From NCBI GenBank assembly GCA_006226895.1, contig SBFN01000148.1, positions 1 through 12,333 on the forward strand: 12,333 bases of DNA, in the 5' to 3' direction. This DNA is from Deltaproteobacteria bacterium (GTDB lineage: Bacteria > Desulfobacterota > Desulfuromonadia > Desulfuromonadales > BM103). The translations under genes and the position numbers were made by a program. How positions within the stretch are numbered: position 1 is the first letter of the stretch; every line of letters begins with the position of its first letter. A model generated the notes under the pieces. It was not told the origin of the DNA, made no database searches, and saw only the letters and a list, made by a program, of their open reading frames with translations. Positions 1 through 8,608 of this stretch are shown one piece after another.

Positions 1-578
1 AGCAGGCCTGCAAGGAGAGCGTCAACGCGACCAAGGGCGAGCTGCTGCCAGACTACATGCCCAGACTTTGGCTGCATTCCCAGGCGTGCGCCTCCGGAGC
101 CCGTTGGTTGTCGAATCGCTGCGGATACCAGAACCTCGCCGACCAGGCCTACCTGGCCGGGCTTCTGCACGATGTCGGCAAGCAGTTCCTGCTGGCGGCA
201 CTGGAGGAGATTGCCGTCAGCGGCCAATTCAGCATGACGCTTTCGAACAGATTGATCAACGAGGTGATTGAGACCATGCACGTAGAGCAGGGGGTGCGCC
301 TTTTCGAAGAGTGGAATCTGCCTGAAATCTACAAAGAGGTTGTCACCGATCATCACGAGCGAGAACTCGACACGCAGAATGTTGTGGTCACCCTGGTCCG
401 TCTGGCAAATCTCGGATGTCGCAAGTTGGGCCTCGGCCTGGAGAAACATCCGGAACTGGTTCTGCCGACAACGGCAGAAGCACAGTTTCTGGGTGTTGAC
501 GAAATTTCTCTGGCGGAATTCGAGATTGCCCTTGAAGATCAATTTCTCGGCGGAAAAGCAGCAACGACCTCTCAATAA
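1..578 (+). CDS. HDOD domain-containing protein, 3' part (5' end outside window)
   Basis: The reading frame is open from the left edge (first full codon at base 3) to TAA at 576-578, giving about 191 visible residues. It looks like an HDOD domain, the HD-related output domain of bacterial signalling and regulatory proteins. Seen in the sequence: a helix with LWLHSQACASGARWL (His near visible residue 25), then LAGLLHDVGK at about bases 150-182, with the HD pair at 168-173. A later segment has EEWNLPEIYKEVVTDHH, with the HH pair at 351-356. HDOD domains usually lack the complete HD phosphohydrolase metal site, so a regulatory rather than catalytic role is likely by family. Proteins of this class are commonly about 280 residues, so roughly the first third is missing. 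The true start cannot be seen; the ATG at 57 is internal. It is separated from the next gene by 98 bases and is probably a separate transcription unit. Confidence 0.85.
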   Translation, partial: QACKESVNATKGELLPDYMPRLWLHSQACASGARWLSNRCGYQNLADQAYLAGLLHDVGKQFLLAALEEIAVSGQFSMTLSNRLINEVIETMHVEQGVRLFEEWNLPEIYKEVVTDHHERELDTQNVVVTLVRLANLGCRKLGLGLEKHPELVLPTTAEAQFLGVDEISLAEFEIALEDQFLGGKAATTSQ

Positions 579-612
579 GAGTTAACGGTTGCAAGCTGAC
601 CGAACCACACTT

Positions 613-640
613 TTGCTCAGTCATGTTTTTTTGTTAAAAT
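613..640 (+). promoter_or_regulatory. Candidate sigma-70 promoter upstream of the CBS-domain gene
   Basis: A TTGCTC hexamer at 613-618 and a TAAAAT hexamer at 635-640 are separated by 16 bases. They lie 37 bases before the ATG at 677, in the only AT-rich stretch between the HDOD and CBS genes. A tandem AGCTCAT repeat (641-654) follows the -10 box, and a GAGGA ribosome binding site lies at 666-670. The match is reasonable but not perfect. I see no other convincing promoter between here and nqrA, so this one might also feed the nqr operon. Confidence 0.45.
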
Positions 641-676
641 AGCTCATAGCTCATTACACTTCAGCGAGGAACGGAT

Positions 677-1114
677 ATGTCAAAATCTATCGGGCAAATT
701 TTGAAGCTCAAGGGGAGTGAGGTCTGGAGTATCAGACCGGACGCTACAATTTACGATGCCTTGGTGTTGATGGCAGAAAAAGGTGTCGGTGCCTTGGTTG
801 TCATCGATGAAGGTGAACTTGTAGGGATCTTTTCTGAGCGCGACCATGCCCGCAAAGTGGACATCGAAGGGCGCTGCGCCCAGAAGGTTGCCGTCCGCCA
901 GGTTATGTCGACAGATATTTGTTACATTACGCCCCAGACATCAGTCGATGAGGCCATGTCAATTGTAACTGAGAGCCGCCGCCGGCATCTGCCGGTTATG
1001 GAAGATGGCCAGCTGGTTGGTTTGGCCTCCATCGGCGACCTGGTCAAAGCCTCTCTCGATGAGAAGGATTTCGTTATCAAGCAGCTCAAAAAATATATCA
1101 AGGGTGACCCCTGA
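677..1114 (+). CDS. Two-CBS-domain protein (stand-alone Bateman module)
   Basis: This 145-residue protein consists almost entirely of two CBS motifs. The first runs from about residue 10 to 65 (SIRPDATIYDALVLMAEKGVGALVVID, then GIFSERDHARKV). The second runs from about residue 75 to 130 (VRQVMSTDICYITPQTSVDEAMSIV, then HLPVMEDGQLVGLASIGDLVKA). Paired CBS motifs form a Bateman module that usually binds adenine nucleotides and acts as an energy or second-messenger sensor. No catalytic or membrane domain is present, so it would have to act on a partner in the cytoplasm. The start ATG at 677 has GAGGA six bases upstream. It ends 202 bases before nqrA in the same direction; whether it is co-transcribed with nqr is not clear. 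The fold is secure but the ligand and the partner are unknown. Confidence 0.9.
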   Translation: MSKSIGQILKLKGSEVWSIRPDATIYDALVLMAEKGVGALVVIDEGELVGIFSERDHARKVDIEGRCAQKVAVRQVMSTDICYITPQTSVDEAMSIVTESRRRHLPVMEDGQLVGLASIGDLVKASLDEKDFVIKQLKKYIKGDP

Positions 1115-1316
1115 TCATCAACGGGCGCCTGTCCCAGAATTTGTGGAACTTACGGGCTTAATCCAGGGTGTGAACCGACATGCTGTTAAGGAGTATTGTG
1201 AACAGCTGGGGAGCCCGTCCATCGTCGAGGGTGCTCTTGGGTGAGTCAGGAAGCTCGATGATTAGTCCGTTTCTCGTTTGCATACAGAATTTAGCTGTTC
1301 GCCCAAAGGCACGGTT

Positions 1317-2654
1317 ATGATTCAGATCAAAAAAGGACTCGATCTGCCCATTAGTGGCGCCCCCGCCCGGCAGATTGAAGACGGCTCTCCGGTTTCCCAT
1401 GTTGCACTTCTCGGCAGCGATTACCGGGACATGAAACCGACGCTGCTGGTCTCCGAGGGGGACTCGGTCGTCCTCGGGCAACCGCTCTTCTCCGACAAAA
1501 AAAATCCCAAGGTCCTCTATACCTCCCCGGCCGCCGGCAAGGTTGTTGCCATCAACCGTGGTGAACGTCGTGCATTCCTCTCCCTGGTTATCGAAATTTC
1601 CGGGGATGAAGAACAAAGCTTTCAGGCAACGGCCGCAGATCAACTTGAACGGCTTACGCTGCAAGACGTCGAGCAGCGACTGATCGACTCGGGTTTGTGG
1701 ACGTCTTTCCGCACTCGCCCGTACAGCAAGGTCCCGGAGCCGGGGACCTGCCCCGCGGCACTCTTTGTAACGGCGACCGACACCAACCCACTGGCCGCTG
1801 ATCCGCAGATCGCTATCTCTGCAAGATCAACAGAGTTTGTGGCCGGTTTGAAAATTCTGAGGCATCTCACAGAAGGGACGGTCCACCTCTGCAAGAAGCC
1901 GGAAGCAACAATTCCAGCGTTGCCGGAAATAACCGTCAGTGAATTTTCCGGCTGCCACCCTGCGGGACTGGTTGGTACACACATCCATTTTCTCGAACGG
2001 GTTGACCAGGAACGCATGGTCTGGCACCTCGGCTATCAGGATGTTATTGCCATAGGACATCTGTTTCTCACCGGCAGGCTCCTCACCGAAAGAGTTGTCG
2101 CTCTTTGTGGCCCGGCGGTTAAAAATCCGCGTCTCATCCGCACTCGCCTCGGTGCCTGTCTGTCGGAACTGACGTCCGGGGAGGTGAGTGACTCTGACAA
2201 CCGGGTGATTTCAGGTTCAGTGCTGAATGGCCATGGGGTCGATCTGGCCAATGATTTTCTCGGTCGATACCACAACCAGGTGACCGTTCTGGAGGAAAAT
2301 CGACATCGCGAACTTCTGGGGTGGAGCATGCCGGGCCTGAATAAATTCTCCGTGAAGAACCTTTTCGTTTCAGCCCTGCTGCCGCGCCGGCCGCTGCCGT
2401 TCACAACCAGCACCCACGGCAGCGTGCGTGCCATGGTACCGACCGGTGCTTTCGAAAAGGTAATGCCTCTTAACGTCAAGGCGACCTGGCTGCTGCGCTC
2501 ACTGCTGACCCTGGATACTGACCTGGCACAGGAACTGGGCTGCCTCGAACTTGACGAAGAGGACCTGGCCCTGTGCAGCTTTGTATGCTCGGGGAAAATG
2601 AACTACGGACACCATTTACGTCAAACCCTGCAGAAGATAGAGAAAGAGGGCTGA
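1317..2654 (+). CDS. nqrA: Na+-translocating NADH:quinone reductase subunit A
   Basis: NqrA is the large peripheral cytoplasmic subunit of the sodium-pumping NADH:ubiquinone oxidoreductase. The product is 445 residues, close to the 446 or so of the Vibrio protein. It begins [16 protein letters not shown], the family's typical N terminus. Other family-like stretches are [44 protein letters not shown] and the C-terminal [12 protein letters not shown] with paired cysteines. An in-frame TTG at 1278 would add 13 residues (MHTEFSCSPKGTV) with no counterpart in the family. ATG 1317, preceded by AAAGG at 1305-1309, is therefore the better start. The upstream 202 bases (1115-1316) contain no recognisable gene and no clear promoter. 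The stop codon shares one base with the start of nqrB (TGATG), so the two are translationally coupled. Confidence 0.96.
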   Translation: MIQIKKGLDLPISGAPARQIEDGSPVSHVALLGSDYRDMKPTLLVSEGDSVVLGQPLFSDKKNPKVLYTSPAAGKVVAINRGERRAFLSLVIEISGDEEQSFQATAADQLERLTLQDVEQRLIDSGLWTSFRTRPYSKVPEPGTCPAALFVTATDTNPLAADPQIAISARSTEFVAGLKILRHLTEGTVHLCKKPEATIPALPEITVSEFSGCHPAGLVGTHIHFLERVDQERMVWHLGYQDVIAIGHLFLTGRLLTERVVALCGPAVKNPRLIRTRLGACLSELTSGEVSDSDNRVISGSVLNGHGVDLANDFLGRYHNQVTVLEENRHRELLGWSMPGLNKFSVKNLFVSALLPRRPLPFTTSTHGSVRAMVPTGAFEKVMPLNVKATWLLRSLLTLDTDLAQELGCLELDEEDLALCSFVCSGKMNYGHHLRQTLQKIEKEG

Positions 2655-3862
2655 TGAAAGCACTGCGGAATCTCCTCGACAAGCTTCACCCTCATTTTAC
2701 GAAGGGGGGCAAATATGAACGCCTCTACCCTCTTTACGAGGCTGCCGACAGCTTCATTTATACGCCTGGTGAGGTGACCGACGGGGCGCCGCATGTCAGG
2801 GACGCGATGGATTTGAAGAGGGTGATGATCACCGTGGTCTTCGCTCTGCTTCCCTGTTTCTTCATGGCGATGTGGAACACCGGTTACCAGGCGAACAGCG
2901 CCATGCAGTTCAGTGGCGGCAGCGTCGAGGGTTGGCGTGGTTGGCTGCTCGCACTGCTGGGGTTTGGGGGAGACCCGAACAGCCTGGTCGACAATCTGCT
3001 GCTGGGGGCCGCCTGGTTTGTGCCGATCTACCTGGTTACCAACGTTGTCGGCGGCTTGTGGGAGGCCCTCTTCTGTATCGTGCGCCGCCATGAGCTCAAT
3101 GAAGGCTTCCTGGTCACTGGCTCGCTCTTTCCTCTGATCTGCCCACCGACCCTGCCGCTCTGGCAGGTGGCGCTGGGCATCAGCTTCGGTGTCGTGATCG
3201 GCAAGGAGATCTTCGGCGGTACCGGCAAGAATTTTCTCAATCCGGCATTGACCGGTCGCGCCTTCCTCTTCTTCGCCTACCCGGCACAAATTTCCGGTGA
3301 CAGGGTCTGGACAGCCGTTGATGGTGTCAGCGGCGCGACGGCGCTGGCCCACGCCGCCGAGGGCGGGTTGCAGGCGGTCATGGCCGTAACCAGCTGGTTC
3401 GATGCCTTTATCGGTGTGATCCCCGGTTCAATGGGTGAAACCTCGACCCTCGCCTGTCTCTTTGGTGCCGCGGTCCTGGTCCTTTCCGGTGTCGGCGCCT
3501 GGCGCATCATGATCTCCGGGTTGATCGGGGCGGTTGGCTTGTCCACACTCTTTGTGCTGGTTGGCAGCACTACCAACCCGATGTTCGAGATCGGACCGCT
3601 CTGGCACCTGGTACTCGGCGGATTTGCCTTCGGCCTGATCTTCATGGCGACCGACCCGGTCTCCGGGGCTATGACCGAAGAAGGACAGTGGCTCTACGGC
3701 CTGCTCATCAGCACCATGTGTATCCTGATCCGGGTCGTCAACCCGGCTTTTCCGGAAGGGATGATGCTCGCAATCCTGTTCGGTAATGTTTTTGCGCCGG
3801 TGATCGATCAGATGGTCCTCAAGCACCACATCAAGCGGAGGCTGCGACATGTCCAGGGATAG
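2654..3862 (+). CDS. nqrB: Na+-translocating NADH:quinone reductase subunit B (covalent FMN, Na+ channel subunit)
   Basis: NqrB is the large membrane subunit; by family knowledge it carries a covalently bound FMN and contributes to the Na+ path and the quinone site. The product is 402 residues, near the usual 410. After a soluble N terminus ([27 protein letters not shown]) it is strongly hydrophobic with about ten likely membrane helices. The flavinylation motif DGVSGAT is present, and its threonine is residue 229 (codon 3338-3340), matching Thr236 of the Vibrio protein. [22 protein letters not shown] and [14 protein letters not shown] are other family hallmarks. The ATG at 2654 overlaps the nqrA stop by one base and has a purine-rich AAAGAGG before it. 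The 3' end overlaps nqrC by 14 bases. The motif implies modification by ApbE, encoded about 4 kb downstream. Confidence 0.96.
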   Translation: MKALRNLLDKLHPHFTKGGKYERLYPLYEAADSFIYTPGEVTDGAPHVRDAMDLKRVMITVVFALLPCFFMAMWNTGYQANSAMQFSGGSVEGWRGWLLALLGFGGDPNSLVDNLLLGAAWFVPIYLVTNVVGGLWEALFCIVRRHELNEGFLVTGSLFPLICPPTLPLWQVALGISFGVVIGKEIFGGTGKNFLNPALTGRAFLFFAYPAQISGDRVWTAVDGVSGATALAHAAEGGLQAVMAVTSWFDAFIGVIPGSMGETSTLACLFGAAVLVLSGVGAWRIMISGLIGAVGLSTLFVLVGSTTNPMFEIGPLWHLVLGGFAFGLIFMATDPVSGAMTEEGQWLYGLLISTMCILIRVVNPAFPEGMMLAILFGNVFAPVIDQMVLKHHIKRRLRHVQG

Positions 3863-4625
3863 CACCGGAAAAGTCCTGACGGTTGCGTTCGTCCTGTGCG
3901 TGATCTGCTCGATTCTTGTTTCGGCAGCCGCCGTAGGCCTGAGTGAACGGCAGGAGCGAAACAAAGCAGAAGAGAAAAAAAGGAATATCCTGCAGGCGGC
4001 AGGGTTCTACGAAGCCGATGTGCCGATCAATGCCCAGTTCAGCAAAATCGAGACCCGGATTGTCGATCTGCAGACCGGCGAATTCACCTCGGACTTCGAC
4101 GCGGCAAACTTCGACAGTCGTTCAGCGGCGCGCGACCCCGAGACCAGCTACCGGATCTCGCCCGATCTCGACCTGGCGGGGATCAAGACCCGCTCCCGCT
4201 ATAAGGATATCTACCTGGTAATGGATGGTGGCGAACTACAGCAACTGATCCTGCCGGTGCACGGCAAGGGGTTGTGGTCAACGATGTACGGTTTTATCTC
4301 TCTTGCCAATGATTTTACAACCGTAAACGGCTTCGCTTTTTATGAGCACGGGGAAACTCCCGGACTTGGCGGCGAGATAGATAACCCGGGCTGGAAGAAA
4401 CAATGGCAGGGCAAGAAGATTTACGACGAAGCGGGTGAAACCCGCATCAAGGTCCTCAAGGGGATGGTCGATAAGAATGCACAAAACGCTGTCTACCAGG
4501 CCGACGGCCTGGCCGGGGCGACACTCACCGCGCGCGGCGTCGGCGACCTGCTCAAGTACTGGATGGGTGACAACGGCTACAAGCCTTTTATCGCCAGATT
4601 GAAAACGACGGGGGTAAAGCAATGA
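3849..4625 (+). CDS. nqrC: Na+-translocating NADH:quinone reductase subunit C (covalent FMN subunit)
   Basis: NqrC is a 258-residue subunit with one N-terminal membrane helix (residues about 8-28, [23 protein letters not shown]). A soluble FMN-binding domain with covalently attached FMN follows. Seen: the segment [21 protein letters not shown] and the flavinylation motif DGLAGATLT, whose threonine is residue 225 (codon 4521-4523), the same number as in Vibrio NqrC. The motif has alanine (residue 222) where serine or threonine is usual; the threonine acceptor and the aspartate are intact, so modification is still expected. The start ATG 3849 lies inside the end of nqrB, with CGGAGG at 3836-3841 as ribosome binding site. 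The stop overlaps the nqrD start as ATGA (4622-4625). Confidence 0.95.
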   Translation: MSRDSTGKVLTVAFVLCVICSILVSAAAVGLSERQERNKAEEKKRNILQAAGFYEADVPINAQFSKIETRIVDLQTGEFTSDFDAANFDSRSAARDPETSYRISPDLDLAGIKTRSRYKDIYLVMDGGELQQLILPVHGKGLWSTMYGFISLANDFTTVNGFAFYEHGETPGLGGEIDNPGWKKQWQGKKIYDEAGETRIKVLKGMVDKNAQNAVYQADGLAGATLTARGVGDLLKYWMGDNGYKPFIARLKTTGVKQ

Positions 4626-5245
4626 GCAAACCCAGAGATGTTTTACTCGACCCCTTGTTCAACAAGAACCCGATCGGCCTGCAGATTCTCGGCATCTGTT
4701 CGGCGCTGGCGGTCACTTCCAAACTCGAGACCGTTGTCGTTATGGCCCTGGCGGTGATCTTCGTGATCTCCGGCTCCAACGTCTCGGTCAGCCTGATCCG
4801 CAACCAGGTTCCCAGCAGCATCCGAATCATCGTCGAGATCACCATCATCGCGACGCTGGTCATTATCGTTGACCAGTTCCTGAAAGCATACGCCTTCGGC
4901 ATCAGCAAGCAGCTCTCGGTCTTCGTCGGGCTGATTATCACCAACTGTATAGTACTCGGTCGAGCCGAAGCCTTTGCCATGAAGAACCCGCCGGGACTCA
5001 GCTTCCTGGATGGCGTCGGCAACGGTCTGGGGTACAGCATCGTGCTCTTGATCGTCGCCTTCTTCCGTGAGCTGCTCGGAGCTGGCAAGCTGCTCGGCTT
5101 CACCATCCTGCCGAGCACCAACGAAGGTGGCTGGTACCTCCCCAACGGCCTGATGCTCCTGCCGCCGAGCGCTTTCTTCATTATCGGACTTCTGATCTGG
5201 GCTTTACGCAGCTGGAAGACCGATCAGATCGAAGAGGAGAACTAG
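4622..5245 (+). CDS. nqrD: Na+-translocating NADH:quinone reductase subunit D
   Basis: NqrD is a 207-residue integral membrane subunit with about six helices; it pairs with NqrE and is related to RnfA/RnfE. The N terminus [27 protein letters not shown] is typical of the family. The two cysteines that help hold the iron centre between NqrD and NqrE are present as Cys26 (GICSALAVT) and Cys109 ([14 protein letters not shown]). These correspond to Cys29 and Cys112 in Vibrio. The LGRAEAFA motif and the [13 protein letters not shown] segment further support the call. The start overlaps the nqrC stop by four bases, a coupled arrangement. The gene ends one base before nqrE. Nothing unusual is visible. 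Confidence 0.96.
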   Translation: MSKPRDVLLDPLFNKNPIGLQILGICSALAVTSKLETVVVMALAVIFVISGSNVSVSLIRNQVPSSIRIIVEITIIATLVIIVDQFLKAYAFGISKQLSVFVGLIITNCIVLGRAEAFAMKNPPGLSFLDGVGNGLGYSIVLLIVAFFRELLGAGKLLGFTILPSTNEGGWYLPNGLMLLPPSAFFIIGLLIWALRSWKTDQIEEEN

Positions 5246-5246
5246 G

Positions 5247-5957
5247 ATGGAACATTATCTCAGCCTCCTGATCCGCTCGATTTTCATCGAAAACATGGCG
5301 CTCGCCTTTTTCCTCGGCATGTGCACCTTCCTTGCGGTTTCGAAAAAGGTGGATACCGCCATCGGCCTCGGTGTCGCGGTCATTGTCGTGCAGACGATTA
5401 CCGTCCCGGCCAACAACCTGATCTACCAGTTCCTGCTTAAAGAGGGCGCACTCGAATGGCTCGGCATGGCGGATTCAAACCTGACCTTCATTGGCTTGAT
5501 CTGTTACATTGGTGTGATTGCCGCGATGGTACAGATCCTCGAAATGGTTCTCGATCGTTTCTTCCCCTCGCTTTACAACTCGCTCGGGATTTTTCTGCCC
5601 TTGATCACGGTCAATTGCGCCATCCTCGGCGGCTCGCTCTTCATGGTCGAGCGTGACTACAACTTCGCTGAAAGCGTGACCTTTGGTTTTGGCAGCGGGG
5701 CCGGCTGGGCCCTGGCATTGGTGGCCCTGGCCGGTATCCGCGAAAAAATGAAATATGCTGATGTCCCCGCAGGCCTGCGGGGTCTGGGTATTACCTTCAT
5801 GATTACCGGCCTGATGGCCATGGCTTTCATGGCGTTCAGCTTTAACGGTCAAGATGATGATTACTATAAGCCTGGGTGTCCTCATATTTACGGTCATAGT
5901 CATGATGCTGGTGGCCCTCATCCTGGTTGCCAGGTCCTGGCTGATCCCGCCCGGTGA
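5247..5957 (+). CDS. nqrE: Na+-translocating NADH:quinone reductase subunit E with an unusual C-terminal run-on into nqrF
   Basis: NqrE is the membrane partner of NqrD. The core (residues 1-201) is typical: [20 protein letters not shown] with Cys26, VNCAILGG with Cys124, the two cysteines expected to bind the iron centre, and about six hydrophobic helices. AGAGGAG at 5233-5239 precedes the ATG. The oddity is the end. The family normally stops after about 198-202 residues, but here residue 202 is CAA (5850-5852), where a TAA would give 201 residues. The frame continues for 35 codons to TGA at 5955-5957, overlapping nqrF by 104 bases. The extra tail is hydrophilic and rich in His, Asp and Cys ([18 protein letters not shown]). 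That composition is what an out-of-frame reading of the nqrF membrane-helix codons yields, so it is probably not a selected domain. Loss of the stop codon, or a base error, is the simplest explanation. Confidence 0.92.
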   Translation: MEHYLSLLIRSIFIENMALAFFLGMCTFLAVSKKVDTAIGLGVAVIVVQTITVPANNLIYQFLLKEGALEWLGMADSNLTFIGLICYIGVIAAMVQILEMVLDRFFPSLYNSLGIFLPLITVNCAILGGSLFMVERDYNFAESVTFGFGSGAGWALALVALAGIREKMKYADVPAGLRGLGITFMITGLMAMAFMAFSFNGQDDDYYKPGCPHIYGHSHDAGGPHPGCQVLADPAR

Positions 5958-7083
5958 AGTGACCCTCAATATCAACGACGACCCGGAAAAAAGCCTGTCG
6001 GTACACCCCGGCGACAAGCTGCTTGGCGTGCTCGGTAGCCACGACATCTTCATCCCCTCCGCCTGTGGCGGGGGCGGGACTTGTGCCCAGTGCCGGGTCA
6101 AGATCAAATCAGGTGGCGGCGATATCCTGCCGACCGAAACCGCGCACATCAACAAGCGGGAGGCGAAAGAAGGATATCGCCTCTCCTGCCAGGTCAACGT
6201 CAAGCAGGACATGGAACTTGAGCTGCCGACGGAGATTTTTTCGATCAGCAAATGGGAGTGTCGCGTCATCTCCAACGAGAGCCGCGCGACCTTCATCAAG
6301 GAGCTGGTGCTTGAGCTGCCCGAAGGGGAAGACCTCGACTTCCGGGCGGGCGGTTACATCCAGATCGATGCACCACCGCACGTTGCCGAGTACAAGACCA
6401 TGGAGATCGACGAAGAGTTCCGCGACGACTGGGATAAATATGACCTCTGGCAGTACTGCTCCGAGGTCAAGGAACCTATCATGCGGGCCTATTCGATGGC
6501 CAACTACCCGGAAGAAAAGGGCCTCATCATGCTCAACGTACGGGTCTGCCCACCACCGCCGGCGGTCCCTGATGCGCCCCCGGGACAGATGTCGTCTTTT
6601 ATCTTCAACCTGAAACCGGGCGACAAAGTTATGGTCTCCGGCCCCTATGGTGAATTCTACGCCAAGGAGACTGACTCCGAAATGGTCTTTATCGGCGGCG
6701 GTGCCGGCATGGCGCCTATGCGTTCCCATATTTTTGATCAGCTAAAAAGGCTCGATTCCAATCGCAAAATCTCTTTCTGGTACGGTGCCCGCAGCCTTCG
6801 TGAGGCCTTTTACGTTGAGGAATTCGACGAACTGGCAGATAAATTCGACAATTTCACCTGGACCCTGGTCTTATCCGACCCGCTACCAGAAGACAACTGG
6901 ACCGGCGCGACAGGATTCGTCCACCAGTACCTCTACGACAACTACCTGATTGACCACCCGGCGCCTGAAGACTGCGAATTTTACATGTGCGGCCCGCCGA
7001 TGATGAACAAGGCGGCCGGCGACATGCTCTATAACCTCGGTGTGGAACAGGAGAACATCCTGTTCGATGATTTCGGCATCTAA
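5854..7083 (+). CDS. nqrF: Na+-translocating NADH:quinone reductase subunit F (NADH dehydrogenase, FAD and 2Fe-2S)
   Basis: NqrF is the electron-entry subunit: it oxidises NADH with FAD and passes electrons to a 2Fe-2S cluster. The product is 409 residues (Vibrio 408). An N-terminal membrane helix (about residues 4-26) is followed by a ferredoxin domain with the cluster cysteines 71, 77, 80 and 112 ([13 protein letters not shown] and YRLSCQV). A ferredoxin-reductase module follows with the FAD motif [11 protein letters not shown], the nucleotide-binding [23 protein letters not shown], and the family C terminus LFDDFGI. Two ATGs (5854 and 5857) are possible starts; the second would number the cysteines exactly as in Vibrio. 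No clear Shine-Dalgarno precedes either, which suggests that translation normally depends on coupling to nqrE. That coupling is disturbed here by the nqrE run-on. Confidence 0.96.
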   Translation: MMITISLGVLIFTVIVMMLVALILVARSWLIPPGEVTLNINDDPEKSLSVHPGDKLLGVLGSHDIFIPSACGGGGTCAQCRVKIKSGGGDILPTETAHINKREAKEGYRLSCQVNVKQDMELELPTEIFSISKWECRVISNESRATFIKELVLELPEGEDLDFRAGGYIQIDAPPHVAEYKTMEIDEEFRDDWDKYDLWQYCSEVKEPIMRAYSMANYPEEKGLIMLNVRVCPPPPAVPDAPPGQMSSFIFNLKPGDKVMVSGPYGEFYAKETDSEMVFIGGGAGMAPMRSHIFDQLKRLDSNRKISFWYGARSLREAFYVEEFDELADKFDNFTWTLVLSDPLPEDNWTGATGFVHQYLYDNYLIDHPAPEDCEFYMCGPPMMNKAAGDMLYNLGVEQENILFDDFGI

Positions 7084-7112
7084 CCTCGTGGGACACCAAT
7101 CCGGAGCCAGAC

Positions 7113-7571
7113 ATGCGCTTTGAGCAGACACGTGAAATCCTCCATAATCTCGTCCCGAGCTATCATCGCAGGGTCAGCGACTACTACCAGGACATGGCGG
7201 ACGGCGACGTTTCCCCGCGAGTCCGGTTAATGCTCGACTACCTGATTGATCACGAGCAGCACCGGGCGCTGGCCCTGGGTGAGTATTGCCAGGACGCATC
7301 GCCCCATGTCCTTGAGCACTGGTTCAAAGGCGTGGAGATCAGTTTCCCCGTAGCGCATGCAAACACGCTCACCGAGGAGGCGCGAACCGATCTCGACCAG
7401 CTGGTGAAGGCGGCGGTGAGCTACAAGACCGAGCTGATCAACTATTTCTCCCACCTGCTCGAGCATTGCAGCGGCAAAGAGAGCACCGACCTGTTCAGGA
7501 CTCTGAAAACCCAGGAAGAGAAAGCGATGAAAAGGATGATCCGTCATTCGCAGGGGCTCGCCGACCTTTAA
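7113..7571 (+). CDS. Uncharacterised helical protein inside the nqr operon
   Basis: I do not recognise this 152-residue protein. It is soluble (no signal peptide or membrane helix) and predicted by eye to be almost entirely alpha-helical. There are two helix-rich halves joined by a Pro/Phe-containing linker near residues 63-82 (HVLEHWFKGVEISFP). Each half carries clustered acidic and histidine residues: DYLIDHEQHRALALGEY (42-58) in the first, ELINYFSHLLEH (107-118) and QEEKAMKRM (134-142) in the second. This spacing is reminiscent of ferritin/rubrerythrin-like four-helix bundles, but exact ExxH metal motifs are not present, so that is only a suggestion. GGAG at 7103-7106 precedes the ATG. It starts 29 bases after nqrF, and its stop overlaps the apbE start by one base (TAATG). 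It is therefore part of the operon and may serve assembly, regulation or iron handling of Na+-NQR. Confidence 0.85.
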   Translation: MRFEQTREILHNLVPSYHRRVSDYYQDMADGDVSPRVRLMLDYLIDHEQHRALALGEYCQDASPHVLEHWFKGVEISFPVAHANTLTEEARTDLDQLVKAAVSYKTELINYFSHLLEHCSGKESTDLFRTLKTQEEKAMKRMIRHSQGLADL

Positions 7572-8608
7572 TGCTACGACCCCGTTCCCTGCTCATAAGC
7601 AGCGTTCTTCTTCTGCTCTTGGCCGGCGGCTGCCAGCAGGCAAAAACTCCGGACACACTTCGCCTTTCCGGACAGACCATGGGCACCACCTGGTCGGTCA
7701 TTATGGTTCGCGGGGCTGAGAGCGTAGACTCCGAAGGCCTCCAAAAACGCCTGCAAGCCAGCCTCGACCAGATTAACCGCCTGATGTCGACCTATGACCC
7801 GGAATCGCAACTGTCGCGATTCAATACCCGGTTCAGCACCGACTGGTTTCCGATCTCGGAGGAGACCGCACAGGTGATCGAGGTCGCGCAGGAGGTCAGC
7901 CGCCTCAGCGACGGTGCCTTTGATGTGAGCATTGGCCCCTTGGTCGAACTCTGGGGATTTGGGCCCACGCCGCGAGGAGAAAAGATTCCCACAGAAGAGC
8001 AGATCAACAAGAAGCTCGCCCTGGTCGGTTACGAGAACATACGCCTGCGCAGGAACCCACCGGCAGTCCGTAAGGAGGTTGCAGGGTTGCAGATCGATCT
8101 CTCCGCGGTCGCCAAGGGCTACGCCGTTGACGCTCTTGCAGAAATTATCGAGCAGCAGGGTATCAACAACTACCTGCTGGAGATTGGCGGCGAATTGCAA
8201 ATCTCCGGGCACCGTGGCGATGGAACCCCCTGGCAGATTGCGATCGAAAAGCCGTTGGAGGGAGTCCGTGAGGTTGCGGCAATAATTCCTCTCACCGATA
8301 CGGCCCTGGCGACCTCCGGGAACTATCGAAACTTTTACGTTGAGGGCGGGCAGCGCTACTCGCACACCATTGATCCCGTCCGCGGCCAGCCCACCCGCCA
8401 CAAACTGGCGGCGGTCACCGTGCTTGATCAGACCTGTGCGCGTGCCGATGCGCTGGCCACGGCTCTGATGGCTCTGGGAGAGGAGAAAGGGCGAGAGCTC
8501 TGTGAAAAGCATCAGATCGCTGCTTATTTTATAATTCATGAAAGAACATCGACAACCGTTTATGCCAGTCCGGCTTTCGAACGGTTTCTGCAAGAGGTTA
8601 AACAATGA
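7571..8608 (+). CDS. apbE: FAD:protein FMN transferase, lipoprotein
   Basis: ApbE transfers the FMN moiety from FAD to threonines of target proteins; in nqr operons it flavinylates NqrB and NqrC. The product is 345 residues with an N-terminal lipoprotein signal (MLRPRSLLISSVLLLLLAGGC, lipid-carrying cysteine 21), so it is likely anchored on the periplasmic side. Family motifs in order: TMGTTWSV (from residue 36), STYDPESQLSRFN, DGAFDVSIGPLVELWGFGP, IDLSAVAKGYAVD (Ala-Lys-Gly at 181-183), EIGGELQISG, SGNYRNF (249), HTIDP (265) and ADALATALM, with Asp293 and Thr297 as expected metal ligands. The frame is open upstream to 7466, but that region is the preceding gene. ATG 7571, which overlaps its stop and directly begins the signal peptide, is clearly the start. 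The 3' end overlaps nqrM by four bases (ATGA). Confidence 0.95.
   Translation: MLRPRSLLISSVLLLLLAGGCQQAKTPDTLRLSGQTMGTTWSVIMVRGAESVDSEGLQKRLQASLDQINRLMSTYDPESQLSRFNTRFSTDWFPISEETAQVIEVAQEVSRLSDGAFDVSIGPLVELWGFGPTPRGEKIPTEEQINKKLALVGYENIRLRRNPPAVRKEVAGLQIDLSAVAKGYAVDALAEIIEQQGINNYLLEIGGELQISGHRGDGTPWQIAIEKPLEGVREVAAIIPLTDTALATSGNYRNFYVEGGQRYSHTIDPVRGQPTRHKLAAVTVLDQTCARADALATALMALGEEKGRELCEKHQIAAYFIIHERTSTTVYASPAFERFLQEVKQ

Noticed and set aside
641..654. Tandem repeat AGCTCAT-AGCTCAT just after the -10 box of the CBS-gene promoter.
   Set aside because: Only two copies of seven bases; too little to claim a regulatory site, so it is only noted within the promoter entry.
1115..1316. Search for a promoter, terminator or small gene between the CBS gene and nqrA.
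   Set aside because: No well-spaced -35/-10 pair, no hairpin with a T-run, and no small frame with a ribosome binding site could be supported by eye.
2621..3352. A long open frame on the minus strand (about 243 codons) across nqrB.
   Set aside because: It is antisense to a clearly conserved nqrB, has a Gln/Arg/Asp-rich composition unlike a real protein, and no ribosome binding site. Long antisense frames are expected in GC-rich coding DNA.
1278..7083. The possibility that this is an Rnf complex rather than Na+-NQR.
   Set aside because: The order A-B-C-D-E-F, the NqrA N terminus, the NqrF-type NADH/FAD subunit and the absence of an RnfB/RnfC ferredoxin-type subunit all indicate Na+-NQR.
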